A DNA stretch of 64,000 nt from Luteitalea sp. (GTDB lineage: Bacteria > Acidobacteriota > Vicinamibacteria > Vicinamibacterales > Vicinamibacteraceae): positions 108,555 to 172,554 of the forward strand of contig WHTT01000002.1 in assembly GCA_009377605.1 (NCBI GenBank). Direction: 5' to 3'. Positions 35,891 to 44,486 of this stretch are shown here, one piece after another. A model generated the notes under the pieces. The model had not been told where the DNA came from and searched no databases. It was given only the letters and a program-made list of their open reading frames with translations. Each line of letters begins with the position of its first letter. The stretch's first letter is position 1. The translations under genes were made by a program, and so were the position numbers.

Positions 35891-36493
35891 ATGACGTTCA
35901 CCGGCGCCATCGGCGCGATTTGCCTGTTCCCACTGCGCATCATCATTCGACTATGCGTGACGCTTCGCATCCATCCAAACGTCCTCACCTTCACCGGCGT
36001 GATCATCAACGCCTCCGCCGGATGGGCGCTTGCGCAAGGACGCTTCGTGGCGGCGGGTGTCATCATGATCGTCGCCAATCTGTTCGACTTCATCGACGGC
36101 AAGGTGGCCCACGAGCTGCAGGTCCAGAGCGCGTTCGGGGCATTCTGGGACTCCACGATGGATCGCTTCTCCGATCTCGTGCTGTTCATTGGCCTCATCT
36201 ACTTGTACGCGTCGCTCGATCGGACCGACTACGTGCTGCTCACCTGCGTGACGCTGATGTTCACCGTGATGACCAGCTACACGCGCGCCCGTGCCGAGTC
36301 GCTCGTTGAGAAGTGCAAGGTCGGCTTCATGGAGCGGCCGGAACGCATCGTGCTCTTCATGATTGGTGCCCTGACCAATCGCATGGCGGCGGTCCTGTGG
36401 GTGATCTGTGTGCTCTCGGTCTTCACGGTGGCCGACCGCATCTACTACACGTGGCGGGCGCTCGGCGACCAGCCACGAGGAGCGGCCGCATAG
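35891..36493 (+). CDS. CDP-alcohol phosphatidyltransferase family membrane enzyme
   Basis: The 200-residue protein has about six hydrophobic helices. The family signature D-x2-DG-x2-AR-x8-G-x3-D-x3-D is present as DFIDGKVAHELQVQS then AFGAFWDSTMDRFSD, but the AR arginine is replaced by histidine. These enzymes make phospholipids such as phosphatidylglycerol phosphate, phosphatidylinositol phosphate or archaetidyl-type lipids; the acceptor is not evident. ATG 35891 precedes the first helix. It is immediately followed by a small membrane protein gene. Confidence 0.88.
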   Translation: MTFTGAIGAICLFPLRIIIRLCVTLRIHPNVLTFTGVIINASAGWALAQGRFVAAGVIMIVANLFDFIDGKVAHELQVQSAFGAFWDSTMDRFSDLVLFIGLIYLYASLDRTDYVLLTCVTLMFTVMTSYTRARAESLVEKCKVGFMERPERIVLFMIGALTNRMAAVLWVICVLSVFTVADRIYYTWRALGDQPRGAAA

Positions 36494-36495
36494 TC

Positions 36496-36687
36496 ATGCC
36501 CCGCCTTGGATTGGGCCGCGCCCTGTGGCGCACCCTCTATTGGACCTACGAGCGCGCCACGTGGCAGTACGACCTCATGGTGATCGCCATCCTGGCGTTC
36601 GTCTGGCTCACCCCGCCGGACTGGCTGGCGGACCCCATGGCAGAGGGCTGCGGCCCGCTCGGCTGGCTCTGGGAGCTGTTCAGGTAG
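36496..36687 (+). CDS. Small membrane protein, 63 residues
   Basis: ATG 36496 lies two bases after the stop of the CDP-alcohol phosphotransferase gene. The protein begins with basic residues, then YWTYERATWQYDLMVIAILA enters one transmembrane helix ending near WLTPPDW, and a short tail closes it. The tight spacing and the distinctive Trp/Tyr-rich segment make it a real gene. I recall similar small proteins beside this enzyme family in other acidobacteria, but that needs a search. It could assist the lipid enzyme. Confidence 0.65.
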   Translation: MPRLGLGRALWRTLYWTYERATWQYDLMVIAILAFVWLTPPDWLADPMAEGCGPLGWLWELFR

Positions 36688-36958
36688 GGGTCGGAATGAA
36701 GAGCTGCCGCCAAACGACGTAAGGAGCTTACGACGCTCGTCAGCCGCCCCGCGAACGAGCGCACCACACCGTTCGCGTGACAGCCGCGTGCATTCGATTG
36801 GGTTCTGTGAGAGACGCTACCCTAGTCGAGATCCGGCGACGTCTGGTCGAGGTTGACCGAACGCTTTTGTTCTCATCAAGGGAGCTTTTCGACCTTCGAG
36901 GGGAAGTCTTTTCAGGGACAGCGGCATCGCCCTATCCCCCTCGCGTCGGCTCCTCCGC
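36688..36958. other. Gap with no supported gene
   Basis: Open frames here (for example 36777-36962, plus) have no family pattern or ribosome binding site. Part of this stretch serves as the 3' end region of the CsoR gene on the other strand. No terminator hairpin with a T run was found by eye. Confidence 0.4.
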
Positions 36959-37282
36959 CTAGCGGGCAAAGCGGTCGAAAATGTCCACGAGCTCCGTCAG
37001 GCGCTTGCGCTGTTCTTCACCGCCCAGGGCCACACCCTCTGGGACGCAATGGTCAACGTGATAACGCAAAACGGCAAGGCTGATGCGGTTGATGGCCGCT
37101 TCCGCGGCGGCGAGCTGCTGCAAGATTTCAATACACAAACGCGGTTCCTGCACCATTCGCCGTATCCCACGGACCTGCCCCTCGACGCGCTTTAACCGCG
37201 CGATCAGGTTCTGCTGATGGGATTCGTCGATCAACGTTTCGCTCCTGGAAACTATCGCGTCCATTGTAGCTACCTCATCCAT
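36959..37282 (-). CDS. CsoR-type metal-sensing repressor
   Basis: The 107-residue helical protein belongs to the CsoR/RcnR/FrmR family. QNLIARLKRVEGQVRGIRRM is the DNA-contact helix. The sensing residues follow the Cu(I) pattern Cys-His-Cys: C50 in PRLCIEILQQL, then His and Cys in YHVDHCV, spaced H-x3-C. That supports copper rather than nickel/cobalt or formaldehyde sensing. ATG 37282 is preferred because TTAGGA lies nine bases upstream; a second ATG follows at 37264. No copper ATPase or chaperone gene is adjacent, so its regulon is elsewhere or is the next membrane gene. Confidence 0.87.
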   Translation of the reverse strand: MDEVATMDAIVSRSETLIDESHQQNLIARLKRVEGQVRGIRRMVQEPRLCIEILQQLAAAEAAINRISLAVLRYHVDHCVPEGVALGGEEQRKRLTELVDIFDRFAR

Positions 37283-37367
37283 TGTAACAATCCTAACACG
37301 TTCCGCGTTTGGTGGTGTCCCGCTGCGCCCTGCAGGGAAGAGTGTGCTGCTGTTTACGTCCTCTTCA

Positions 37368-37967
37368 TTAGACGGTATCGCGGTCGTCGCGGACGCCGAG
37401 ATCCAACGCCCGGTCCGCGAAGTGGATGTCATGCCGGGCGATCTTGTCCCGGAGCAATCGCCGAGCCTCCCCGTAGTACGCCTGTGGCACTATCAAATAT
37501 CGCGCCACCCGGGCCATCCTCGGCATGAGTAGCAAGGTGAGCTGCTCCCCTTCGCGCCAGGAGAGCCCCGCAATCATGTGGTAGGGGAGATAACCGGTCT
37601 CCGACCATACGCCATCCGCATAGAAGCCACGGGCAATCCGTGCCGTCAGGGGAGCCAGGTAGCCATAGTAGATGAGCATCATGAGCTCGCCGAAGACGTC
37701 CGCAGGGGGTCGCTGCTGGAGCACCAGCTTCACGAAGACAATGACGCCGAGCGTCATCGCGATGGCGAGGCCGAGGCCATAGTAAGGAGGCCGCCGAGCA
37801 GGCCAGGTGAGCTGCGCCGACGCTCGGAGCCGTCGGGACCGTATCAGGTCCGCGAGCAGCCGCACGTTTGCAATCAGGAACCCGACGCCAAACAGCAGGA
37901 GAACGATAGAGAGGATGCGGGCAAGATCCAATGTCGTTGGAAGAAATCGACCTTCGTCCTCGATCAT
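37368..37967 (-). CDS. Hypothetical membrane protein
   Basis: The 199-residue protein has an N-terminal helix (LDLARILSIVLLLFGVGFLI), a second (GLGLAIAMTLGVIVFVKLVL) and probably a third (LMMLIYYGYLAPLTARI). A soluble C-terminal half begins FYADGVWSETGYLPYHMIAG, resembling PH-like DUF5673-type domains. It ends 85 bases before csoR in the same direction, so it could share a transcript with csoR. I do not recognise a function. Confidence 0.6.
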   Translation of the reverse strand: MIEDEGRFLPTTLDLARILSIVLLLFGVGFLIANVRLLADLIRSRRLRASAQLTWPARRPPYYGLGLAIAMTLGVIVFVKLVLQQRPPADVFGELMMLIYYGYLAPLTARIARGFYADGVWSETGYLPYHMIAGLSWREGEQLTLLLMPRMARVARYLIVPQAYYGEARRLLRDKIARHDIHFADRALDLGVRDDRDTV

Positions 37968-38026
37968 GCGAAGAACGTCCGGGGAAGGTCAAGGCGGGGC
38001 CTGTCGCGACCCACACCCCGCCTGCC

Positions 38027-38596
38027 TCAACTCGCTCTCGACAGGTAATCTCCCGTCTCCGTGCTCACACGAATCACGTCACCGGTGCTGACAAACGCCG
38101 GGACGTTGACGACGAGGCCGGTCTCCAGCGTGGCGGGCTTCACCTGTGCGGCAGCCGTCGCGCCTTTGATGCCGGGCACGGTGTCGAGCACCTTGAGGTC
38201 GACCGAGGTAGGCAGCTCGATACCGACCGGCTGCCCCTCGTGGAACTCCACCTTGAGAGTCACCTCCGGCAGCAAGTAGTAGACCGAATCGCCGAGCGCC
38301 TCGTCCGAAAGGTGCACCTGCTCGTAATTCTCGAGGTCCATGAAGCAAAACTGCGAGCCGTCACGATAGACGAACTGCATTTCCCGTTCGTCGAGGATGC
38401 CCCGCTCGATGAAATCCTCCGAGCGAAACTTGTGCTCGAGCAACGTGCCGTCCCGGACCTTTCGAAGCTTGGCGCGCACGAAGCCCCGCTTGTTGCCGGG
38501 CGTCATGTGCGCCGTTTCGAGCACGCGGTACAGCTCTGTGTTGTGCTTGATGAGATTTCCCTTCCGCAGTCGGGTTGCTTGAACCGAAAGACTCAT
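38027..38596 (-). CDS. efp: Elongation factor P
   Basis: EF-P rescues ribosomes stalled on polyproline. Three domains are visible in 189 residues: KOW-like N-terminal domain, central OB and C-terminal OB ending GDVIRVSTETGDYLSR. The loop that enters the peptidyl-transferase centre reads HMTPGNKRGFVRAK. By alignment with E. coli (PGKGQAF) the residue at the modified position 34 is Asn, not Lys or Arg, so neither EpmA lysylation nor rhamnosylation of Arg at that site is possible. No modifying enzyme genes are in the window. Confidence 0.95.
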   Translation of the reverse strand: MSLSVQATRLRKGNLIKHNTELYRVLETAHMTPGNKRGFVRAKLRKVRDGTLLEHKFRSEDFIERGILDEREMQFVYRDGSQFCFMDLENYEQVHLSDEALGDSVYYLLPEVTLKVEFHEGQPVGIELPTSVDLKVLDTVPGIKGATAAAQVKPATLETGLVVNVPAFVSTGDVIRVSTETGDYLSRAS

Positions 38597-38615
38597 GACG
38601 CTCCCATAATCACGA

Positions 38616-38635
38616 GCCCGACCTGAAGGTCGGGC
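38616..38635. repeat. Palindrome GCCCGACCT-GA-AGGTCGGGC
   Basis: Perfect 9-bp stem just upstream of efp on the minus strand. It belongs to the same family as the nested repeat at 4803-4885. Confidence 0.8.
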
Positions 38636-38761
38636 GAGCTCCAGATAATTTCCGAAGGCGCGCAGCCACGGCTCCGCACAGAACCCTTTATGCTACCAGC
38701 CTTCGCTCGCCCCCGGCGAGCTTCGGCTAGGCAAGCCTGATTGCCCCCTATAATTGGACCC

Positions 38762-41044
38762 ATGCGACGCGTTGCGAAATTTGCCGCCTACATCCTCATT
38801 CTCCTCGCCACCGCCACGCTGACCGCGGCACAGGAATCATCGTCGATCGTCGGCTACTCTGACAGCGCCGCCGCCGAGCACCGCGCGTGGGTCGAGAAGT
38901 TCCGCGCTCTGCCATCCACCGATCGGCTTCACGAGGCCATGAAGCATCTTTCGGCTCGGCCGCACCATGTCGGTTCCGACTACGACAAGGAAGTCGCGGA
39001 ATGGATCCTCGCTCAATTCAAGGCATGGGGCTGGGATGCCCAGATCGAGGTATTCGACGCGCTCTTCCCGACACCCAAAGAGCGCTTGGTGGAGATGATT
39101 GCCCCCTCCGAGGTCGCCGCAACATTGCAGGAGCCACCTGTCGCGGAGGATCCGACGTCGAATCAGCAGAGTGAGCAGCTTCCCTCCTACAACGCGTATT
39201 CCATCGACGGAGATGTCACCGCACCCTTGGTTTACGTCAATTACGGCATCCCTGCAGATTACGAGGAGCTGGAGCGCCTCGGTGTCTCGGTCGAGGGCGC
39301 CATCGTGATCGCAAAATATGGCCAGTCGTGGCGCGGGATCAAGCCGAAGGTGGCGGCAGAGCACGGCGCGGTGGGTTGCCTGATCTACTCCGATCCGCGC
39401 GACGATGGGTATTTCGAGGGAGACGCCTTTCCTCGCGGACCATGGCGCCCCGAGCAGGGCGTGCAGCGCGGGAGCGTCATGGACATGCCGCTCTATCCTG
39501 GCGATCCGCTGACACCTGGCGTCGGGGCCTTACCTGACGCCAAGCGCTTGGAGATCGCCGAGGTCAAGACGCTCACGAAGATCCCGGTGCTGCCCATCTC
39601 GTACGGTGATGCCGCTCCGCTGCTGCGCGCGCTCGATGGGCCGGTGGCGCCTGCAAGCTGGCGCGGCGCCTTGGGCTTCACCTACCACGTCGGGCCAGGC
39701 CCGGCGAAGGTCCATCTCAAGGTGGCGTCCAGTTGGGAGCGCAAGCCGGTGTACAACGTCATCGCAAAGATCCGAGGAGCGCTCTACCCCGACGAATGGA
39801 TCGTCCGCGGCAACCATCACGACGCATGGGTCAACGGGGCACAAGATCCCATCTCCGGCATGGTCGCAGAGCTCGAGGAGGCGCGCGCGCTGGGCGAGCT
39901 CCTGAAGCAAGGGTGGCGGCCCAAGCGAACGATTGTCTACGCCGCATGGGGCGCCGAGGAGCCGGGCCTGATCGGCTCCACGGAATGGGTGGAGGCACAC
40001 GCTGAGGAGCTGCGACAGAAGGCGGTGGCCTACGTGAACTCCGACAGCAACAGCCGTGGGTTTCTCGCGATGAGCGGCTCGCATCTCCTCGAACCGGTCG
40101 TCAACCATGTGGCCCGCGACGTGGACGACCCGGAGACGGAGCTCTCCATCTGGAAGCGACTTCAACTGCGGCGAATCGCGCAGGCGGACTCGCAGGAAGA
40201 ACGGCAGGAGATCAGGCAGCGGCCCCATCTCAGGCTAGGTGCGCTGGGCTCAGGATCGGACTACACGGCTTTTCTGGATCACCTGGGCATCGCGTCGCTC
40301 AACCTCTCGTTCAGCGGTGAAGCAGACGGTGGCATCTATCATTCCATCTACGACGACTTCTACTGGTACTCGCGCTTCGGCGATCCGGACTTCGTGTACG
40401 GCCGCGCGCTGGCGCAAACAGCCGGCAGTGTCGTCATGCGGCTCGCCGATGCCGAGCTCTTGCCGTACGACTTTTCGGCACTCGCGGATACCGTGGCGGT
40501 CTACCTCGACGAAGTGAAAGAGCTGGCAACGTCGCAGCGTCGGGACATCGAGGAGCGCAATCGGCAAATTGACGAGGGGGTCTTTGCCGCAGTCACGGAT
40601 CCGAAACGCCCCCGCCCGCTGCCTGCGCGCGAGGAGGTTCCGCCGCATATCAATTTCGCACCGCTCGAGAATGCCGTCGACGCGCTTCAGGCTGCCGCCG
40701 AGCGATATGGCCAAGCCGTCAACCGCGTTCACGCAAACGGAGGGAAAGCGTTGGCACAGGGCGGGGCCTCCGCGATCAATCGCGAGCTGCTCCAAGCCGA
40801 GCGTGCGCTCGCGACGACAGAGGGCCTGCCCGAGCGTGAGTGGTACAAGCACCAGATCTACGCGCCCGGCTTCTACACCGGCTACGGTGTCAAGACGCTT
40901 CCAGCTGTCCGTGAAGCCATCGAGCAGAAAGAATGGACGCAGGTGGAAGCGGGCGTGGCCAGCGTGGCGAAGGTGCTGGAAGCCGAAGCAGCGCTCGTCG
41001 TCCGCGTCGCGGAACAGCTCGAGGCGCTCCCGCACGTGCCATAA
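38762..41044 (+). CDS. Secreted M28-family metallopeptidase (glutamate carboxypeptidase II-like)
   Basis: The 760-residue protein has a signal peptide (MRRVAKFAAYILILLATATL), then a peptidase domain split by a PA (protease-associated) domain at about residues 140-290. The zinc site is visible as RGNHHDAWVNGAQDPISG (His and bridging Asp), AAWGAEEPGLIGSTEW (catalytic Glu), YVNSDSNSRG and a late YHSIYDDFYWY (His). A C-terminal transferrin-receptor-like dimerisation domain follows. Such enzymes trim C-terminal or N-terminal residues from small peptides. ATG 38762 begins the signal peptide. Confidence 0.9.
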   Translation: MRRVAKFAAYILILLATATLTAAQESSSIVGYSDSAAAEHRAWVEKFRALPSTDRLHEAMKHLSARPHHVGSDYDKEVAEWILAQFKAWGWDAQIEVFDALFPTPKERLVEMIAPSEVAATLQEPPVAEDPTSNQQSEQLPSYNAYSIDGDVTAPLVYVNYGIPADYEELERLGVSVEGAIVIAKYGQSWRGIKPKVAAEHGAVGCLIYSDPRDDGYFEGDAFPRGPWRPEQGVQRGSVMDMPLYPGDPLTPGVGALPDAKRLEIAEVKTLTKIPVLPISYGDAAPLLRALDGPVAPASWRGALGFTYHVGPGPAKVHLKVASSWERKPVYNVIAKIRGALYPDEWIVRGNHHDAWVNGAQDPISGMVAELEEARALGELLKQGWRPKRTIVYAAWGAEEPGLIGSTEWVEAHAEELRQKAVAYVNSDSNSRGFLAMSGSHLLEPVVNHVARDVDDPETELSIWKRLQLRRIAQADSQEERQEIRQRPHLRLGALGSGSDYTAFLDHLGIASLNLSFSGEADGGIYHSIYDDFYWYSRFGDPDFVYGRALAQTAGSVVMRLADAELLPYDFSALADTVAVYLDEVKELATSQRRDIEERNRQIDEGVFAAVTDPKRPRPLPAREEVPPHINFAPLENAVDALQAAAERYGQAVNRVHANGGKALAQGGASAINRELLQAERALATTEGLPEREWYKHQIYAPGFYTGYGVKTLPAVREAIEQKEWTQVEAGVASVAKVLEAEAALVVRVAEQLEALPHVP

Positions 41045-41051
41045 TCGCTGT

Positions 41052-41447
41052 ATGCGCTGGGATCCGCTCGAAGAGCTGCTGAAGGCGAGCGAGCGAGCAA
41101 CCCGCCTGGTCGCCTCCCACAGCGCAGGATGGGTGCCCGTCGCCGATCTCTACGAAACCCGCGAGAGCTACACGTTGGTTGTCGAGTTGCCTGGCTTGCG
41201 CCTGGAGGACCTCGACCTCAGCGCAACCCCCGGTGCGCTGACCTTGCAGGGGGAGCGCCGGGCACTGCCCGGCGGTGAGGCGAGCTATGTGCGGGTCGAG
41301 CGCGGGTACGGCCGCTTCACACGCCGGTTCGAGTTCCCCGACCCTGTTGACGTCTCGGGTGTCACCGCGGACCTGACCAGCGGCGTCCTCACCGTTATCC
41401 TGCCCAAGACTCGGGGATCCACATCGGAACGCATCGAGATCGGGTAA
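41052..41447 (+). CDS. Hsp20/alpha-crystallin small heat-shock protein
   Basis: The 131-residue chaperone binds unfolded proteins. The alpha-crystallin domain (residues about 30-125) shows VADLYETRESYTLVVELPGL, YGRFTRRFEFPDPVDV and the closing GVLTVILPK with the I-x-I/V-like tail. It starts seven bases after the M28 gene and is followed by an HtrA protease 16 bases later, a plausible envelope/stress operon. ATG 41052 is the first in-frame start. Confidence 0.9.
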   Translation: MRWDPLEELLKASERATRLVASHSAGWVPVADLYETRESYTLVVELPGLRLEDLDLSATPGALTLQGERRALPGGEASYVRVERGYGRFTRRFEFPDPVDVSGVTADLTSGVLTVILPKTRGSTSERIEIG

Positions 41448-41463
41448 CAACAGGTCTGCACTT

Positions 41464-42600
41464 ATGAAACGCACATCTCTCATTGTCGTGCTGATTGTGG
41501 CCAGCTTCCTCGCCGGCCTGGTCATCGCCGGACGGATGCGCACAGGCGACAGTGTCGACGCGCAGCCGGCAGCGACGACCGCTCCGGCCGTGCAGGTTCG
41601 AGCGCCTGGCTCTTCCCTTCCAGACTTCACGGCCGTCGCATCACGCGTCGTGCCCGCTGTCGCCAACATCTCATCCCAACAGGTACGCCGTTCGCCTGCC
41701 GATGATCCGTTCTTCCGCTACTTCTTCGGTGAGGACCGTCTGCCCGGTCAGCAGAGCCAGAGCATTGGCTCTGGCGTGATCGTGTCGGCGGATGGCTACA
41801 TCCTCACCAACAATCACGTGGTTGGCGAGTACGGCGCGAGCATCCAGGTCGTCTTGAACGGCGGCGAGGAGCGTCCCGCCAAGATCGTGGGAGCCGATCC
41901 CCATACGGATCTGGCACTGCTGAAGGTAGAGGCGAACGACTTGCCGATGATGCCGTGGGGTGATTCGTCGAAGCTGCGGGTCGCGGAGTGGGTCTTGGCG
42001 ATTGGGAACCCGTACCAGCTCAATCAAACGGTCACGCTGGGCATTGTCAGCGCACTGGGCCGGAGTGACGTGAATCTCACGGACTATGGTGACTTCATAC
42101 AAACCGATGCAGCCATCAACCCTGGCAACTCTGGCGGTGCGCTGGTCAACGACCGCGGCGAGCTCGTGGGCATCAACACGGCCATCTACAGCCAGTCCGG
42201 CGGCTACCAGGGCATCGGCTTTGCCGTGCCCAGCAACGTCGCGCGCCGCATCAGCGACGAGCTCATTGAGCACGGTGAGGTCCGACGCGGCTACACGGGG
42301 ATCATGGGGGTCGGCCCTGTAACACGGTACCCGCGGCTGGTACGTCAGTTGGGGCTGAAAGATACGCGGGGCGCTGTGGTCACGCACCTCCAGCGCGGCC
42401 CGGCCTACGACGCTGGCATTCGGCGGGGCGACGTCATCCGGGCGGTCAACGGCACGCCGATCACCAACGCGTCGGACTTGGTGCGGCAGCTGCTCGATGC
42501 GCCGATCGGTAGCGAGGTTAGACTTGCCGGGATCGATCTCGACGGCCGTGAGTTCGACGTGGAGGTCCCGGTGGTCTCAACGAGTCGTGGGCGCGTGTGA
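41464..42600 (+). CDS. HtrA/Deg-family serine protease, one PDZ domain
   Basis: This 378-residue periplasmic or membrane-anchored protease has an N-terminal hydrophobic segment, then a trypsin-like domain with catalytic His in ILTNNHVVGEYG, Asp in DPHTDLALLKVE and Ser in INPGNSGGALVNDRGE. A single PDZ domain lies at residues about 275-370 (GPAYDAGIRRGDVIRAVNGT). That layout matches DegS/DegQ-like or MucD-like enzymes. The 3' end overlaps the convergent glycosylase gene by 83 bases. It is downstream of hsp20. Confidence 0.93.
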   Translation: MKRTSLIVVLIVASFLAGLVIAGRMRTGDSVDAQPAATTAPAVQVRAPGSSLPDFTAVASRVVPAVANISSQQVRRSPADDPFFRYFFGEDRLPGQQSQSIGSGVIVSADGYILTNNHVVGEYGASIQVVLNGGEERPAKIVGADPHTDLALLKVEANDLPMMPWGDSSKLRVAEWVLAIGNPYQLNQTVTLGIVSALGRSDVNLTDYGDFIQTDAAINPGNSGGALVNDRGELVGINTAIYSQSGGYQGIGFAVPSNVARRISDELIEHGEVRRGYTGIMGVGPVTRYPRLVRQLGLKDTRGAVVTHLQRGPAYDAGIRRGDVIRAVNGTPITNASDLVRQLLDAPIGSEVRLAGIDLDGREFDVEVPVVSTSRGRV

Positions 42601-43201
42601 CATTGGCCTTCGACACGGCCATATGCCCGGCCACGACGCAGCGCCATGGCTTGTCGGTGCCCACGCTGATGCCGACGCGCGGGGTCCAGGCGATGGGCTC
42701 GAGGAGAAAGCCGTGATCCTCCACCAACAGATCCGCACCGCAGAGATCGGTGTTGTTTTGCTCCAGCGTGATCCCTAGCGCACGCGTGAGGTTGCCGGGG
42801 CCGCGGCAAAGTGAGTGCCGGGCAATCTCGTGGCCGTTGCGAGAGAGTGCCATGCGCCGGCGTCGCATCAGCTCGACCCCCTTCAGCGGATCGAGCGCGC
42901 GTAGGAGCACGGCGGCGGGCGCCCCTTCTGCTTCGGTCACCGCATTCACCAGACAGTGCATCCCGTAGTTGAAGTAGACGTACGCCATGCCCGGGCGACC
43001 ATAGAGCACGGAGCTCCGCTTGGTCAGCCCGGCCGCGGCGTGGCATGCGGGATCGTCCTCGCCAATATACGCCTCTGCCTCGACGATCACGCCGCTGGCA
43101 ACGCCGTCGGGAGTGTGGTGGACGAGCACCTTGCCGATGAGATCGCGTGCGACCTCGAGCGTCGGGCGGTCGTAGAAGCCGCGTGGCAGGCGTCTCTTCA
43201 T
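42518..43201 (-). CDS. mpg: DNA-3-methyladenine glycosylase (AAG/MPG type)
   Basis: It removes alkylated purines in base excision repair. The AAG family blocks are clear: RGFYDRPTLEVARDLIGKVL, EAEAYIGEDDPACHAAAGLT, YVYFNYGMHCLVNAVTE and CRGPGNLTRALGIT. The last 25 residues (SLRPPGPPRRTHGRRDRS and neighbours) are encoded in the overlap with the opposite-strand protease gene and are unlike the family, suggesting that an earlier stop was lost. ATG overlaps the HEAT gene stop (ATGA). Confidence 0.92.
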   Translation of the reverse strand: MKRRLPRGFYDRPTLEVARDLIGKVLVHHTPDGVASGVIVEAEAYIGEDDPACHAAAGLTKRSSVLYGRPGMAYVYFNYGMHCLVNAVTEAEGAPAAVLLRALDPLKGVELMRRRRMALSRNGHEIARHSLCRGPGNLTRALGITLEQNNTDLCGADLLVEDHGFLLEPIAWTPRVGISVGTDKPWRCVVAGHMAVSKANVTRAHDSLRPPGPPRRTHGRRDRSRQV

Positions 43202-44427
43202 CGCTGGCGAATGCGCGCGGCCGCTCGTTCCGCGGCGCGTGCAACGTCGGCGTCCGGATCGCGCTCTGCCGACTCGAGCAGCGCGAGCGCATCGGAGCCG
43301 CCAATGAAGCCCAGCACTATCGCGGCGCGCTGCCGAACGAGTGGAGCGCTCTGTTGCAGGGCCGCACGAAGACCTGGGAGGGCCTTGGGACCGAGCTCGA
43401 CGAAATAGTCCATGGCCTGCGAATAACGCTCGTGCTCGGCGAGCCCAGCCGTGAGCGTCTCTGCTCCCGATCCGCGGCTTGCGACCGACGCGAAGGCCAA
43501 CGCCAGACGCACGCCTTCGTCCTGCTCGCTCTCGAGCGCTGTCGCCGCCGCCGTCGCCGCCGCCCGATTCCCGCTGCGGGCGAGGCCTTCGACGGCATAG
43601 CGACGGATGAGAGGACTGCCATCCCCGAGCCTCTCCCGAAACAGATCCTGGCTCGAGGCGTGCGCGATGTGCGCGAGCCCTTCGAGCGCGGCCTCAGCAA
43701 GCGGGCCGCGCTCGTAATACGTGAAGAAGTCGGTGAGCGCTTGTAGCGCACGCCACTCGCGCACCTCGCCTACCGCGCGCATGGCGGCGATACGCACGCT
43801 CTCGTCGCGGTCGTTCATCGACGCGATGAGCGCATTGCCCGCCTGCTGCACGCGCAACCGGCCCGCGACGCGGGCGGCAGCACGGCGAATGTCGGCCTCT
43901 GGATCCTCGAGCAGGCGAATCAGCGCCTGCGCCGTTCGACCGTCGACCGAGGGACGCGCCATCACACCCAGCGCGTAGACGGCGTGCAGGCGCGTGCGCT
44001 CGCTCTGGTCCGCCATGGCAGACGCGAGGTTCGCCGTCAGCTCCCCGGGCACAGGTTGGAAAATCACGCTGTAAGGGCCCAGATCGAACGCCGCCTCGGC
44101 CAGGTTCGTGTTGCGCAGCTCAACGATGCCGACGTAGCGACGCGTCTGCAACGGCTCCGCGACGAAGAAGCCGATCAGCGTATTGAGGGCTTCGCGCTGG
44201 ATGTCGTCGAGTGGGTCGCGCAGCAACGTCGAAATGGGGCCAATCGCCTCAGGGTAGCCGGTCTCTCCCAGCGCGCGAAGCGCACCCCGCCGCAGCTCCG
44301 GATCCGCGCTCTTCAACTGCGCCACGACCGACTCGAACGTCGGCGCCGGCAAGCGCTGTGCGGAAGCGCCCGCCACACCGAGCGCCACGCATATCGCGAT
44401 CAAGGCGAATCTGCCGTTGTGACTCAT
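43198..44427 (-). CDS. Secreted HEAT-repeat protein
   Basis: A signal peptide (MSHNGRFALIAICVALGVAG) precedes 385 residues of alpha-helical HEAT-like repeats. Repeat words such as ELRRGALRALGETGYPEAIG, DIRRAAARVAGRLRVQQAGN, SVRIAAMRAVGEVREWRALQ and PLVRQRAAIVLGFIGGSDAL recur about every 31-38 residues. These are protein-binding solenoids; the partner is unknown. Translationally coupled to mpg at its 3' end. Confidence 0.82.
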   Translation of the reverse strand: MSHNGRFALIAICVALGVAGASAQRLPAPTFESVVAQLKSADPELRRGALRALGETGYPEAIGPISTLLRDPLDDIQREALNTLIGFFVAEPLQTRRYVGIVELRNTNLAEAAFDLGPYSVIFQPVPGELTANLASAMADQSERTRLHAVYALGVMARPSVDGRTAQALIRLLEDPEADIRRAAARVAGRLRVQQAGNALIASMNDRDESVRIAAMRAVGEVREWRALQALTDFFTYYERGPLAEAALEGLAHIAHASSQDLFRERLGDGSPLIRRYAVEGLARSGNRAAATAAATALESEQDEGVRLALAFASVASRGSGAETLTAGLAEHERYSQAMDYFVELGPKALPGLRAALQQSAPLVRQRAAIVLGFIGGSDALALLESAERDPDADVARAAERAAARIRQR

Positions 44428-44441
44428 CTCACGAACCGTCC

Positions 44442-44486
44442 GGCCGCCTCGGTGAGGCGCGTTACGGCCGCCTCGGCGAGGCGGCC
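44442..44486. repeat. Two adjacent palindromes GGCCGCCTC-GGC-GAGGCGGCC type
   Basis: One unit at 44442-44459 and a complete one at 44466-44486, ending at the uvrA stop. Same family as 24104 and 50935. Likely a terminator for uvrA. Confidence 0.75.

Noticed and set aside
36777..36962. 60-residue plus-strand frame after the small membrane protein
   Set aside because: No ribosome binding site, no pattern, and composition unlike neighbouring genes.
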